Positions 26,055-34,096 of a stretch of 64,000 nt of DNA are shown piece after piece (position 1 is the first letter of the stretch; the number at the start of each line of letters is the position of its first letter). The DNA lies in NCBI GenBank assembly GCA_910578845.1, contig CAJTSL010000005.1:403-64402 (forward strand), written 5' to 3'. The notes under the pieces were generated by a model. That model made no database searches. It saw only the letters and a program-made list of their open reading frames with translations, and had not been told where the DNA came from. Source of the DNA: an uncultured Lachnospiraceae bacterium (lineage in GTDB: Bacteria; Bacillota; Clostridia; Lachnospirales; Lachnospiraceae). Both the position numbers and the translations under genes were made by a program.

Positions 26055-26068
26055 AAATGCATGTCCTT
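26043..26068 (+). other. hairpin over the pseB stop codon
   Basis: AAGGACATG (26043-26051) and CATGTCCTT (26060-26068) form a 9-bp stem with the TAG stop in the loop. It lacks a T-run. It may stabilise the mRNA end or be a weak terminator. Confidence 0.4.
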
Positions 26069-26143
26069 CCTAGTACACCGAATCCTTCATGTTGGGTGTG
26101 GTGATCATGCTGATGCGCAAAAAGTAGCGCGGAAATGGAGTAT

Positions 26144-26182
26144 AGATTGAAAAATCATGCTGATGCAATGATTTTTCAATCT
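26144..26182 (+). repeat. palindromic hairpin repeat (family 1, copy B)
   Basis: It is the same 15-bp perfect stem and 9-base loop as at 21553-21591. The following bases (TTGAGCAAGAATGGA) also occur just before copy A, suggesting shared flanks or a rearranged larger repeat. It lies between pseB and pseC. Confidence 0.85.
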
Positions 26183-26210
26183 GCAAGTTGAGCAAGAATG
26201 GAGGATTAAT

Positions 26211-27407
26211 ATGGAAAAACCGGCAATAGAAGGCGGAAGAGCAGTCAGGGAGAGCAAGATTTATTATGGGCATCAATATATTGATGAGGCGGATATCCGT
26301 GCAGTCGTGGATGTTCTGCGAAGCGATTATCTGACCTGTGGCCCTAAGATTACGCAACTGGAGGAACGGTTATGCGAGATTACAGGTGCAAAATATGCAG
26401 TGGCGTGTAGCAATGGCACGGCTGCGCTACATATTGCCTGCCTTGCAGCAGGAGTCGGCGCAGGGGATGAAGTGATCACGACACCGATTACCTTTGCGGC
26501 GTCTGCAAACTGTGCGCTGTATTGCGGTGCGCGTCCGGTTTTCGCGGATATAGACGCGCAGACCTATAATATTGCGCCTGCTTCGGTAGAAAAATGCGTA
26601 ACGGAGAAAAGCAAGGCGGTTGTTGCCGTGGACTTCACCGGTCAATCGGTAGAACTGGATGAACTGTTGCAAATCTGCAAGGATAAAGGGATGGTGCTGA
26701 TCGAGGATGGTGCACATGTCATCGGCACGAAGTATAAGGGCAAGCCAAACGGTTCTATTGCAGATATGACGACGTTTAGCTTTCATCCGGTCAAGACTGT
26801 GACGGGTGGTGAAGGCGGTGCCGTTTTGACGAACAACCGGGACTATTATGAGAAATTATTACTATACCGTACGCATGGCATCACGAGAGATGAGAAGCTA
26901 TTGGAACATCCGTCGGATGGCGCTTGGTATTATGAGCAGCTTGCACTAGGATATAATTACCGTATGACAGATATGCAGGCGGCGCTTATCATCAGCCAGT
27001 TAGACAAACTAGAGATGTTTTCTAAGCGCAGGAAAGAGATTGTGGCACAATATGATGAAGCCTTTGCTACCTTAAAAGGAATCGCTGTACAGAAGGAAAT
27101 CCCGGAGTCGGATACGACCAGGCATCTGTATATCCTGCGTATAAAGCCGGAGGAGCTTACCATTGACAGGAAACAGTTCTTTGAAGCGTTAGCAGCAGAG
27201 AATGTCTGCTGCAATGTACATTATATCCCGACTTACTACTTCCCTTATTATGAGAAATTAGGGTATAAGCGTGGCATTTGTCCTAATGCGGAGAAGCTGT
27301 ATGAAGAGATCATCAGCCTGCCGCTTTATTATGCGATGACAGATGAAGACGTAGAGAGCGTGATCGGGGCGGTTCGCAAGATTGCAATGTATTATGCTAA
27401 GCAGTAA
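26211..27407 (+). CDS. pseC: UDP-4-keto-6-deoxy-AltNAc aminotransferase
   Basis: A 398-aa PLP enzyme of the DegT/DnrJ/EryC1 family that aminates the PseB product at C4 using glutamate. It has SNGTAALHIA (68-77), EDGAHVIGT (Asp166) and the PLP-binding Lys195 in FSFHPVKTVTGGEGG, then TRHLYILR and VHYIPTYYFPYY. The start has GGAGG. It matches PseC rather than other sugar aminotransferases because of this end region and its position after pseB. Confidence 0.94.
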   Translation: MEKPAIEGGRAVRESKIYYGHQYIDEADIRAVVDVLRSDYLTCGPKITQLEERLCEITGAKYAVACSNGTAALHIACLAAGVGAGDEVITTPITFAASANCALYCGARPVFADIDAQTYNIAPASVEKCVTEKSKAVVAVDFTGQSVELDELLQICKDKGMVLIEDGAHVIGTKYKGKPNGSIADMTTFSFHPVKTVTGGEGGAVLTNNRDYYEKLLLYRTHGITRDEKLLEHPSDGAWYYEQLALGYNYRMTDMQAALIISQLDKLEMFSKRRKEIVAQYDEAFATLKGIAVQKEIPESDTTRHLYILRIKPEELTIDRKQFFEALAAENVCCNVHYIPTYYFPYYEKLGYKRGICPNAEKLYEEIISLPLYYAMTDEDVESVIGAVRKIAMYYAKQ

Positions 27408-27463
27408 AGAGGAAGACAGGATGGCGGGGACACGTCTATAAGCGCCTGTATGGAGGATGACAC

Positions 27464-28501
27464 ATGAAGCTATCAATTATCGTGCCGGTTTATAATATGG
27501 CGGCAGACAAAAAGCTGGAATACTGTCTGGAATCTCTGGTAAACCAGACGATTGCAGATTATGAGATCCTTGCGATCGACGATTGCTCCACCGATTCTTC
27601 CATGGAGATTTTACGAGCTTATGAAAGCCGCTATCCGGAGAAATTCCATGCTATCCATTCACAGGTCAACAAAAAGCAGGGCGGTGCAAAGAACATCGGC
27701 ATGGAAATGGCAAAAGGGGAATGGATCGGATTTATTGACAGCGACGATTGGATCACGCCGGATTTCTATGAAAAGCTGATCCGAAAAGGAGAAGAGACCG
27801 GGGCGGATATCGTTGGCTGTGATTATCATCTGACCGATAAGCATAGTATGGAAATCGGTCAGGTCGTTCACAATAATAAGAAGGAACAGACAGGTATTTT
27901 AGATAAAGAAAAGTATAAATCGCTTATTATTGACGGAGGAAGCCTGGTCGTCAAAGTATACCGCAGGGAAATTGTCATAGACCATCCAAGCCGCTTCCCG
28001 GAAGGGATCTTCTATGAAGATAATGCGCTTGGTAATTCGTGGATGATGCGGGCGAAGCATTTTGAGTATCTAGAAGAGCCAATGTATTATTATTATCAGC
28101 ATGATACATCAACTGTCCATACGATTACCAAGAAGCGTTGCGAAGACCGTATGGAGGCGGGCAGGATCATGTTATGGGAAGCGCAGCATTATCATTATCT
28201 GGAACCGTATCGCCTGGAAATAGAGTTTAGCTTTACCGTTCTTTTTTATGTAAATACGCTTTTTACCTATATGCAGGGGGTAAAGCCGCCCCGCTATGGA
28301 TTTGTCAAAAAACTGGGCAGGGAAATGAAGGAAAAATTTCCTCATTTTCAGGAAAACCCATATTATAAGGAGCGGATGCACGAAGAAGAAAAGAAATTGG
28401 TTGCTATGCAGATGCATGCAACTTTATGGTTTATGTTATATTATAAAATGCTATGGGCATATCGGAATTTCAGAAAAAGACGAAAACCGGAGGCAGACTA
28501 G
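27464..28501 (+). CDS. GT2 family glycosyltransferase
   Basis: A 345-aa GT-A enzyme: KLSIIVPVYNMAADKKLEYC, AIDDCSTDSS, KKQGGAKNIGMEMAKG, GFIDSDDWITPDF (metal site, about 87-99), then PEGIFYEDNALGNSW. It resembles capsule and teichoic-type GT2 enzymes. GGAGG-like GGAGGATGACAC precedes the ATG. Substrate unknown; it lies just after pseC and could act on a pseudaminic acid-containing unit. Confidence 0.88.
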   Translation: MKLSIIVPVYNMAADKKLEYCLESLVNQTIADYEILAIDDCSTDSSMEILRAYESRYPEKFHAIHSQVNKKQGGAKNIGMEMAKGEWIGFIDSDDWITPDFYEKLIRKGEETGADIVGCDYHLTDKHSMEIGQVVHNNKKEQTGILDKEKYKSLIIDGGSLVVKVYRREIVIDHPSRFPEGIFYEDNALGNSWMMRAKHFEYLEEPMYYYYQHDTSTVHTITKKRCEDRMEAGRIMLWEAQHYHYLEPYRLEIEFSFTVLFYVNTLFTYMQGVKPPRYGFVKKLGREMKEKFPHFQENPYYKERMHEEEKKLVAMQMHATLWFMLYYKMLWAYRNFRKRRKPEAD

Positions 28502-28506
28502 AGCGC

Positions 28507-30723
28507 ATGAAGACGAAAACGAAAATCATATACTTGATCAGCATATGCTGCATCACTTTTTTCTTATGGTTGGGGAATGAAGGGGACAACCCGTTAACGT
28601 ACCGGGGTTCTAAGCTGCGTTATTCCGCAGGATTAATAGATTCTAATTCTTCGCTTGTCGTCAGGGAGGCGGTAGCGCGCTCCGGCATTGTTGCCAGCAC
28701 ACCGGAACTGGTAATGAACCGCGGGACATATACGGTAGACCTTCTATATCAGACAGATGAAGACGGAAATGTCATTGAGCTATGGGAACAGGGCAATAAG
28801 ATCGCCGGATGGGACTTAGAGAAGGATAAGGGCGAATTCTCTATGGAGTTCACACTGGCAAAAGATGTTGAACAGTTTGCGATAAAGTTGAATTATACCG
28901 GGAGCGGCGCCTTGACGATACAGGAAGTATCACTGACGCCGCGCACGCTATTTTATACCGATACGTATTTTATGATCCTTGTCTTTCTGGCATGTTGTCT
29001 TGTTCTATACCTTCTGTATCAGAGACATTTGCAGAAACCGATTGCGCAGGAGAAATTGGTAGATGCCTGCATTATCCTGGGTGTTGCTTTGCTTGCAACT
29101 TCGTCCATGTTCCTGACGTATCTTTTTAACGGGGATGATCTATGCTATCACCTGGCCAGGATAGAAGGGGTTAAGGACGGGATCCTGGATGGGCAGGTTC
29201 CGGTCATTATTATGCCGGAGGCGTTACAGGGCAATGGATATCTGAATGCGATGTACCCTTATCTGTTCTTATACATAGGAGCTTTCCTTCGTATAGGAAG
29301 AGTGTCTATTGGCCTATCTTATAAGGTTTTGATATTTTTAGCCAATCTGGGTTCAGCGTTATGCGCTTACTATGCGGCGAAATCAGTGACAAAGTCCAGA
29401 CGGGCAATTATTCTGGCAGTTGTGCTTTATACATTCATGCCATACCGCTTTACGAATATTTTCTCTAGAGGAGATCTGGGAGAGACGTTGGCGCTTACGT
29501 TCTGGCCGCTTGTCGTTGTGGGCATGTATCATATCCTGTTAGGAGACAGGAAGAAATGGCATTATCTGGTCATTGGGTTTAGCGGTATTTTGCAAAGCCA
29601 TATTTTGAGTGTCATGTTCGTCATGGGATTTTGTATCGTCGCCTGTCTTGTCTTTATTGTGGATGTGTGGAAAGAGAAACGCTATATCGAAATCGGTAAG
29701 GCTGCGGGAATAAGTGTGCTGCTGAACCTCTGGTTTATAGTGCCTTTCCTATATTACTATTTCACAGAGGAGCTGGGGACGGAAGTGCTTAGATGGAGCG
29801 GATATTTTGAACAGTCGATTAACCCGTCTAATTTTGCGCAGACGCTCAATATTTACAATAAACAGTATTTCTCTTTGGGATTGCCGCTGCTTGGCTGTAT
29901 CGGCATCGGGATTATATATTTGGTATGTGACAGGAAGAAAGAAAAGACCAAGCTTGACAGCTATCTTGTTTTCTTATTGGTAATGGGCGTTGTCCTGGCA
30001 TATATGACGACAGGATATTTCCCGAGCCTGGAAATGAGCAAAAATGAATTCCTGAATTCAATTATGACGATGCTGCAATTCCCGTGGCGCTTCTTAGGGC
30101 CTGCCTGTACCTGTTTTCTATTTGTCGGGGTATTTTGGCTTGCGAAATCAGATATTTTAAAGCCATACCGGAACCTGATCTTCGCACTTTTCATCGGGTT
30201 GAATTTACTGACATTACAGACGGTGCCGACAGACAATATCCATATGCCTTATGACGATGTGCTTGCGACAGCGTCAAAGGGGCATGATAGTAAAATGGCA
30301 GCAAACATCGGTATTTTCTATCCGCATGAATGGCGTCTGGAAGGCGTCTTGGATGAACAGTTGACAACTAGCGTAATTGTTTCGGATTTGAATTATGTCA
30401 CAGTATTGGATTATAAGAAAGAGGGCACGAAGTCATGGACAACCTATATAAGCCATGAAGAAGGCGCTTTTCTGGAACTGCCGATGCTCAATTATGCCGG
30501 ATATCGCGCTTACGATGAAAACGGGAAACGGCTGGAAATCGAGGAAGGAAAATATCAGAGAATGCGGATTACATTACCGGGTGATGGCATAGAACATACT
30601 GTTTATGTCAGGTTCGGTCCGGTTCCCGGTTTCGTAGCAGCGGATATTATCTCAGCGCTTACGCTTGTCGGCGTTGGCTATTGGTATAGGCGACAGAAGA
30701 AAAGCATGGCTATTAGTGTGTAA
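28507..30723 (+). CDS. large polytopic membrane protein (GT-C/YfhO-like)
   Basis: A 738-aa protein. The first membrane segment (about 8-24) is followed by an outside beta-rich domain (about 30-140), then about 12 membrane segments and a C-terminal outside domain with one last membrane segment. The second outside loop has FNGDDLCYHLARIEGVKDG, an acidic motif like that of GT-C enzymes. Such proteins are often called YfhO-like; in Bacillus and Listeria YfhO relatives take part in lipoteichoic acid glycosylation. The start at 28507 is six bases after the GT2 stop; the in-frame ATG at 28453 would overlap by 49 bp. Confidence 0.75.
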   Translation: MKTKTKIIYLISICCITFFLWLGNEGDNPLTYRGSKLRYSAGLIDSNSSLVVREAVARSGIVASTPELVMNRGTYTVDLLYQTDEDGNVIELWEQGNKIAGWDLEKDKGEFSMEFTLAKDVEQFAIKLNYTGSGALTIQEVSLTPRTLFYTDTYFMILVFLACCLVLYLLYQRHLQKPIAQEKLVDACIILGVALLATSSMFLTYLFNGDDLCYHLARIEGVKDGILDGQVPVIIMPEALQGNGYLNAMYPYLFLYIGAFLRIGRVSIGLSYKVLIFLANLGSALCAYYAAKSVTKSRRAIILAVVLYTFMPYRFTNIFSRGDLGETLALTFWPLVVVGMYHILLGDRKKWHYLVIGFSGILQSHILSVMFVMGFCIVACLVFIVDVWKEKRYIEIGKAAGISVLLNLWFIVPFLYYYFTEELGTEVLRWSGYFEQSINPSNFAQTLNIYNKQYFSLGLPLLGCIGIGIIYLVCDRKKEKTKLDSYLVFLLVMGVVLAYMTTGYFPSLEMSKNEFLNSIMTMLQFPWRFLGPACTCFLFVGVFWLAKSDILKPYRNLIFALFIGLNLLTLQTVPTDNIHMPYDDVLATASKGHDSKMAANIGIFYPHEWRLEGVLDEQLTTSVIVSDLNYVTVLDYKKEGTKSWTTYISHEEGAFLELPMLNYAGYRAYDENGKRLEIEEGKYQRMRITLPGDGIEHTVYVRFGPVPGFVAADIISALTLVGVGYWYRRQKKSMAISV

Positions 30724-30759
30724 AGAGACTTAGGAGCCATGACAGGTGATCGAGAAGGA

Positions 30760-31806
30760 TCATGGAAAATAGTGGTGGATTAGTGCAGCCGCAATCCTGG
30801 CTGCGCCTTTCCCGTCAATGAAAGCTCTCATCTTTTGGGAGCTTTTTTGGCGCTTTTCGTAGGCATTGCTGTTTTCCTGTATAAAACGCATGATCTCTTG
30901 GATGACATGTTCTATAGACAGGCGGGCATCTCCGGCATACGGGATGATATCATGATCGGCAAAGGATTTGGCAGCCGTCAGTTGATTATCAGCCGTGGCG
31001 AAGCTAAGGGAGGGTACACCGACGGCACATAGCTCATATAATGTCGTTCCGCCTGCGGAGAAAGCCAGGTCACATTTAGACATAAGAGCAGCCATGTCCT
31101 TTACATTCTCATGAATGCGGATCGAAGAATATGCGGCAGCAAGCCGGGTTAACTCCTGATAATGGGTATTCAGTCGGCTTGTTACGATATGATACCGAAG
31201 CTCTTTAGGCATGTTCCCGGTTGAAAGAATTTGCCTTAACAGATGACAGGCGATATTATAGTGATCGGTGCCACCGGTAGAAATCAGGATATCCCGGGTT
31301 TTATGGCGCACTTGAAAAGGGACATCCTGAAACTGTTGTCTAAGGGGCGTATAGCCAGCGCCTAGCAGTTTTAAAGGGATATCTTGGTAACAGGCAGGTT
31401 GCGCTGAGGGATGGATATCATAATTGACGATACAGTCTGCCGGATAAGGAAAGGCGAGCATATCGTCTAGATAGGCGACCCGGCATACATGTTGGAGCGC
31501 GGAAAGATATCCGGGCGTTACAAAATAAGAATCGACAAATAGCCATGCCTGGCGGGAAGAAAACTGGGATAGTAGGATAGGAAGCTCTGCTTCCGGCTGC
31601 CGGTAATCTGTGTGCAGGCATTGGATCGGGAATTCGTCCGCGTATAGTAAACGCTCTCTTAAGACGGATTCGCTTGTCTGATCGGCAACAAGGAAATAGA
31701 CTTTCGCCCGTAAAGCAGAACAGGCTCTGGCAATTGATAAACAACGCATGATATGTCCGGTTGCGATTTCTTCATTACCGTCGGTCCGAAAAAAAATAGA
31801 AGGCAT
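30760..31806 (-). CDS. pseG: UDP-2,4-diacetamido-2,4,6-trideoxy-beta-L-altropyranose hydrolase
   Basis: A 348-aa GT-B fold hydrolase that removes UDP in pseudaminic acid synthesis (PseG). It has FRTDGNEEIATGHIMRCL with the family's catalytic His at residue 18, DYRQPEAE, FVDSYFVTPGYL, ISTGGTDHYN (nucleotide-binding) and SAGGTTLYELCAVGVPSL. It is on the minus strand while the other pse genes are on plus, so it has its own promoter in the 31.8 kb gap, which I could not define. Its 3' end faces the membrane protein gene at 37 bp. Confidence 0.93.
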   Translation of the reverse strand: MPSIFFRTDGNEEIATGHIMRCLSIARACSALRAKVYFLVADQTSESVLRERLLYADEFPIQCLHTDYRQPEAELPILLSQFSSRQAWLFVDSYFVTPGYLSALQHVCRVAYLDDMLAFPYPADCIVNYDIHPSAQPACYQDIPLKLLGAGYTPLRQQFQDVPFQVRHKTRDILISTGGTDHYNIACHLLRQILSTGNMPKELRYHIVTSRLNTHYQELTRLAAAYSSIRIHENVKDMAALMSKCDLAFSAGGTTLYELCAVGVPSLSFATADNQLTAAKSFADHDIIPYAGDARLSIEHVIQEIMRFIQENSNAYEKRQKSSQKMRAFIDGKGAARIAAALIHHYFP

Positions 31807-31872
31807 GGCCTAGTCCTTTCTCTAACTAAAATCATTAGGTGATTGCGAAACTAAGTTTTGGCAACTGTACGT

Positions 31873-32010
31873 TACGCAAAATAGACAAATCGTCGCAGGG
31901 TCGCTTTCGCTACATTGGCACTCGTAGCGGCACATAAGAAGCCTTAATACGGCGTCTAAGTGCCGACGGTGCCAAAGTACCCTACTCGTGATCTTGTCTA
32001 TTTTGCATAA
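31873..32010. mobile_element. MITE-like element, 138 bp, with near full-length hairpin
   Basis: The ends are inverted repeats: GCAAAATAGACAA..GCAGGG at 31876-31900 matches the reverse complement of 31980-32007. Inner arms TTGGCAC..CGGCAC and GTGCCGACGGTGCCAA also pair. No ORF is inside. Flanking imperfect 30-bp direct repeats (31855-31884 and 32015-32043) both read GTTTTGG..GTTACGCAAA. The rest of the 410-bp gap holds a GGGG..CCCC hairpin (32044-32057) and the promoter at 32122. Confidence 0.65.
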
Positions 32011-32121
32011 TTATGTTTTGGAAAATTGGAGTTACGCAAATAGGGGGCGTTACCCCTCATCTTATTGCCTATTCTATCATGGATTAGAATAGCTGGCAAT
32101 TGTGTTTGCCCTTGTCAGGTG

Positions 32122-32150
32122 TTGTTGACGGCTGCGGCATATGTTATGAT
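32122..32150 (+). promoter_or_regulatory. promoter of the BceR-like regulator
   Basis: TTGTTG (32122-32127), 17 bp ending in TGT, then TATGAT (32145-32150); an extended -10 promoter 67 bp before the ATG at 32217. Confidence 0.6.
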
Positions 32151-32216
32151 GGATTAATGGGAAAATGTGTGATAAGAAAGAGCATATCGTTAGAAAGCGG
32201 ATAGCGAGGGATTGGC

Positions 32217-32894
32217 ATGAAAGAGAAAATCATGGTGATAGAGGACGATAGCACCATTCAGGAACAATTAAAGAATTTACTTGCAGGTAATGGATATGAA
32301 GTGGAGACGGTAACGGATTTTCAGGATGTAGCAGGACAGGTGAGGGCATTTATGCCTCATTTAGTATTGCTGGATATCAAGCTGCCCGGAAGCGATGGGT
32401 TCGCAATCTGTTCCCAGATCCGCGCTTTCTCCGATATGCCGATTGTATTCGTGACAAGCAGCAACACTGATATGGATGAGTTAAACAGCATTATGCTGGG
32501 CGGAGACGCGTTTATCACAAAACCTTATCATACGGCGATCCTGCTTGCCAAAATCGCCTCGCTTTTAAGGCGGGCGTATGCGCCCGGGCAGCAGGAAGTC
32601 CTGACATGGAAGGATGCAGATTTGCACTTAGAGGGCAGTTTTATCGAGCATGAAGGGAAAAGGGCGGAACTTACGAAAAATGAAGTAAAGATTCTATATT
32701 ATCTGTTCAAACATGCAGGGAAGATTTGCCCAAGGAATGATATCATAGATTATTTGTGGGATAGCAAGCTCTATATTGATGATAATACCCTTAGCGTGAA
32801 CATGACCCGTATCCGGGAGAAGTTGGCGGATGTTGGATTAAAGGATTTCGTGCAGACGAAACATAGGCAAGGCTATAGATTGAAAAATCAATGA
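32217..32894 (+). CDS. OmpR-family response regulator (BceR-like)
   Basis: A 225-aa two-domain regulator. The receiver has MVIEDDSTI (acidic pocket at 9-11), LVLLDIKLPGSDG (phosphoacceptor Asp53), FVTSSN and a KPYH switch Lys. The winged-helix domain (about 130-222) has LTKNEVKILYYLFKHAGKI and NMTRIREKL. It matches the BceR type that answers cell-wall-active peptides. The stop codon lies inside a hairpin repeat, so the last residues RLKNQ come from the repeat. The histidine kinase follows after 101 bp. Confidence 0.93.
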   Translation: MKEKIMVIEDDSTIQEQLKNLLAGNGYEVETVTDFQDVAGQVRAFMPHLVLLDIKLPGSDGFAICSQIRAFSDMPIVFVTSSNTDMDELNSIMLGGDAFITKPYHTAILLAKIASLLRRAYAPGQQEVLTWKDADLHLEGSFIEHEGKRAELTKNEVKILYYLFKHAGKICPRNDIIDYLWDSKLYIDDNTLSVNMTRIREKLADVGLKDFVQTKHRQGYRLKNQ

Positions 32895-32953
32895 TTTTCC
32901 AACCGCGAATTTGTGCCGACGCTGATAGCGTCTTGGCTCTAAAGTTCGCAAGC
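32877..32953 (+). repeat. composite hairpin repeat (families 1 and 3)
   Basis: A variant of the family-1 palindrome (32877-32904) is joined to a second module at 32905-32953 containing GACGC-TGATA-GCGTC and closing arms GCGAA/TTCGC. A stretch of over 30 bases here is identical to 50772-50807. It overlaps the 3' end of the response-regulator gene. Confidence 0.82.
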
Positions 32954-32995
32954 TGATAGAAAGACATGATTATTTGATTGAAATAGGGAGATAGG

Positions 32996-34009
32996 ATGAG
33001 CGGGAAACAATATTGGAAGAATCAGGTGCCTGTCATTTTGGTAAATTTGCTTGGCCTGTTAGCGCTGGCGTTATTTCTGGTTGCAGGGGGCAGCAATATC
33101 CAGAGCATTGTATTCATTGCATTTGTCTGGATGGCAGTCCTGTTTTGCTATTTGATGATCGCTTGCTTCTTGCGGAAGCGGTATTTGGACAGGCTTTTGA
33201 AAATGGCAGAGCAGCTAGAAGAGAAATATCTTATAGCAGAAATGGTGGAGATGCCCTGGCGGGCGGATGAGCAGGTTTTCTACCGGATTATGAAGATGGC
33301 CGAAAAATCTATGCTGGAAAAGATAGAGGAAGTGCGGCGGGACCGGAAAGAATATAAAGAATACATTGAGCAATGGGTACATGAAGCCAAAACGCCGATA
33401 ACAGCAATGAAGCTTGTTTGTGAGAATTATCGTTTCGATGGTACAAGGCAGGTGCTTGCCGAACTAGAGAACATGAACCGTTTTACGGAGCAGGCGCTTT
33501 ACTATGCCAGAAGCGAACATACGGAAAAGGATTATATCATCCGCGAGGTCAATCTTGCCGATGTGGCGCATGAAGCTATTGCAGATAATAAGTACCTTCT
33601 TCGGCGATTTCAGGTAACGGTTACGATAGACGATATGGGAAAAACCGTTTATACGGATGACAAATGGATCCGCTTTATGTTAAGCCAATTCATAAGCAAT
33701 GCGGTAAAGTATCGTGCGCAGCATCCGGTATTGCGCTTTTATGCGCGCGAAGAAGAAGATAAGGTATTGCTTTTCATAGAAGATAACGGGATTGGGATCC
33801 CGGAAAGTGATTTGCCGCGTGTATTTGAAAAAGGATTTACCGGGAGCAATGGGCGGGCAAGGCAAAGCGCAACCGGCATCGGCCTTTATCTTTGCAAAAA
33901 GCTTTGTGATAAGCTTGGGATTGGGATTATGGCTTATTCGGAAGGGAACGGCACGGCGATAGTGCTTTCTTTCCAGATTAATGATTTCGTTGCGAACGTG
34001 CAGGGATGA
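32996..34009 (+). CDS. BceS-like sensor histidine kinase
   Basis: A 337-aa intramembrane-sensing kinase. Two membrane segments at about 11-30 and 36-58 are joined by a very short loop, so it cannot sense ligand outside itself and must rely on a BceAB-type transporter. The H-box is WVHEAKTPITAMKL with His129. The ATPase domain has FISNAVKYR (N-box), EDNGIGIPESDLPRVFEKGFTG and ATGIGLYLCKKLC. It partners the regulator upstream and BceAB at 37.8 kb. Confidence 0.93.
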   Translation: MSGKQYWKNQVPVILVNLLGLLALALFLVAGGSNIQSIVFIAFVWMAVLFCYLMIACFLRKRYLDRLLKMAEQLEEKYLIAEMVEMPWRADEQVFYRIMKMAEKSMLEKIEEVRRDRKEYKEYIEQWVHEAKTPITAMKLVCENYRFDGTRQVLAELENMNRFTEQALYYARSEHTEKDYIIREVNLADVAHEAIADNKYLLRRFQVTVTIDDMGKTVYTDDKWIRFMLSQFISNAVKYRAQHPVLRFYAREEEDKVLLFIEDNGIGIPESDLPRVFEKGFTGSNGRARQSATGIGLYLCKKLCDKLGIGIMAYSEGNGTAIVLSFQINDFVANVQG

Positions 34010-34031
34010 GAAGGACGGAGGCATACATGTT

Positions 34032-34063
34032 GGCTCTGGGGAGCCGGGATATGCCTTGATCGC
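34032..34063 (+). repeat. intergenic repeat (family 2, copy B)
   Basis: GGCTC-TGGG-GAGCC makes a small hairpin, and the segment GAGCCGGGATATGCCTTGAT (34041-34060) is nearly identical to 21606-21625 and close to 42846-42863. It lies between the kinase gene and the first extra ABC exporter. Confidence 0.75.
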
Positions 34064-34096
34064 GGACGGCAATGTGAGAAGAGAGTGTAAAGTTGT

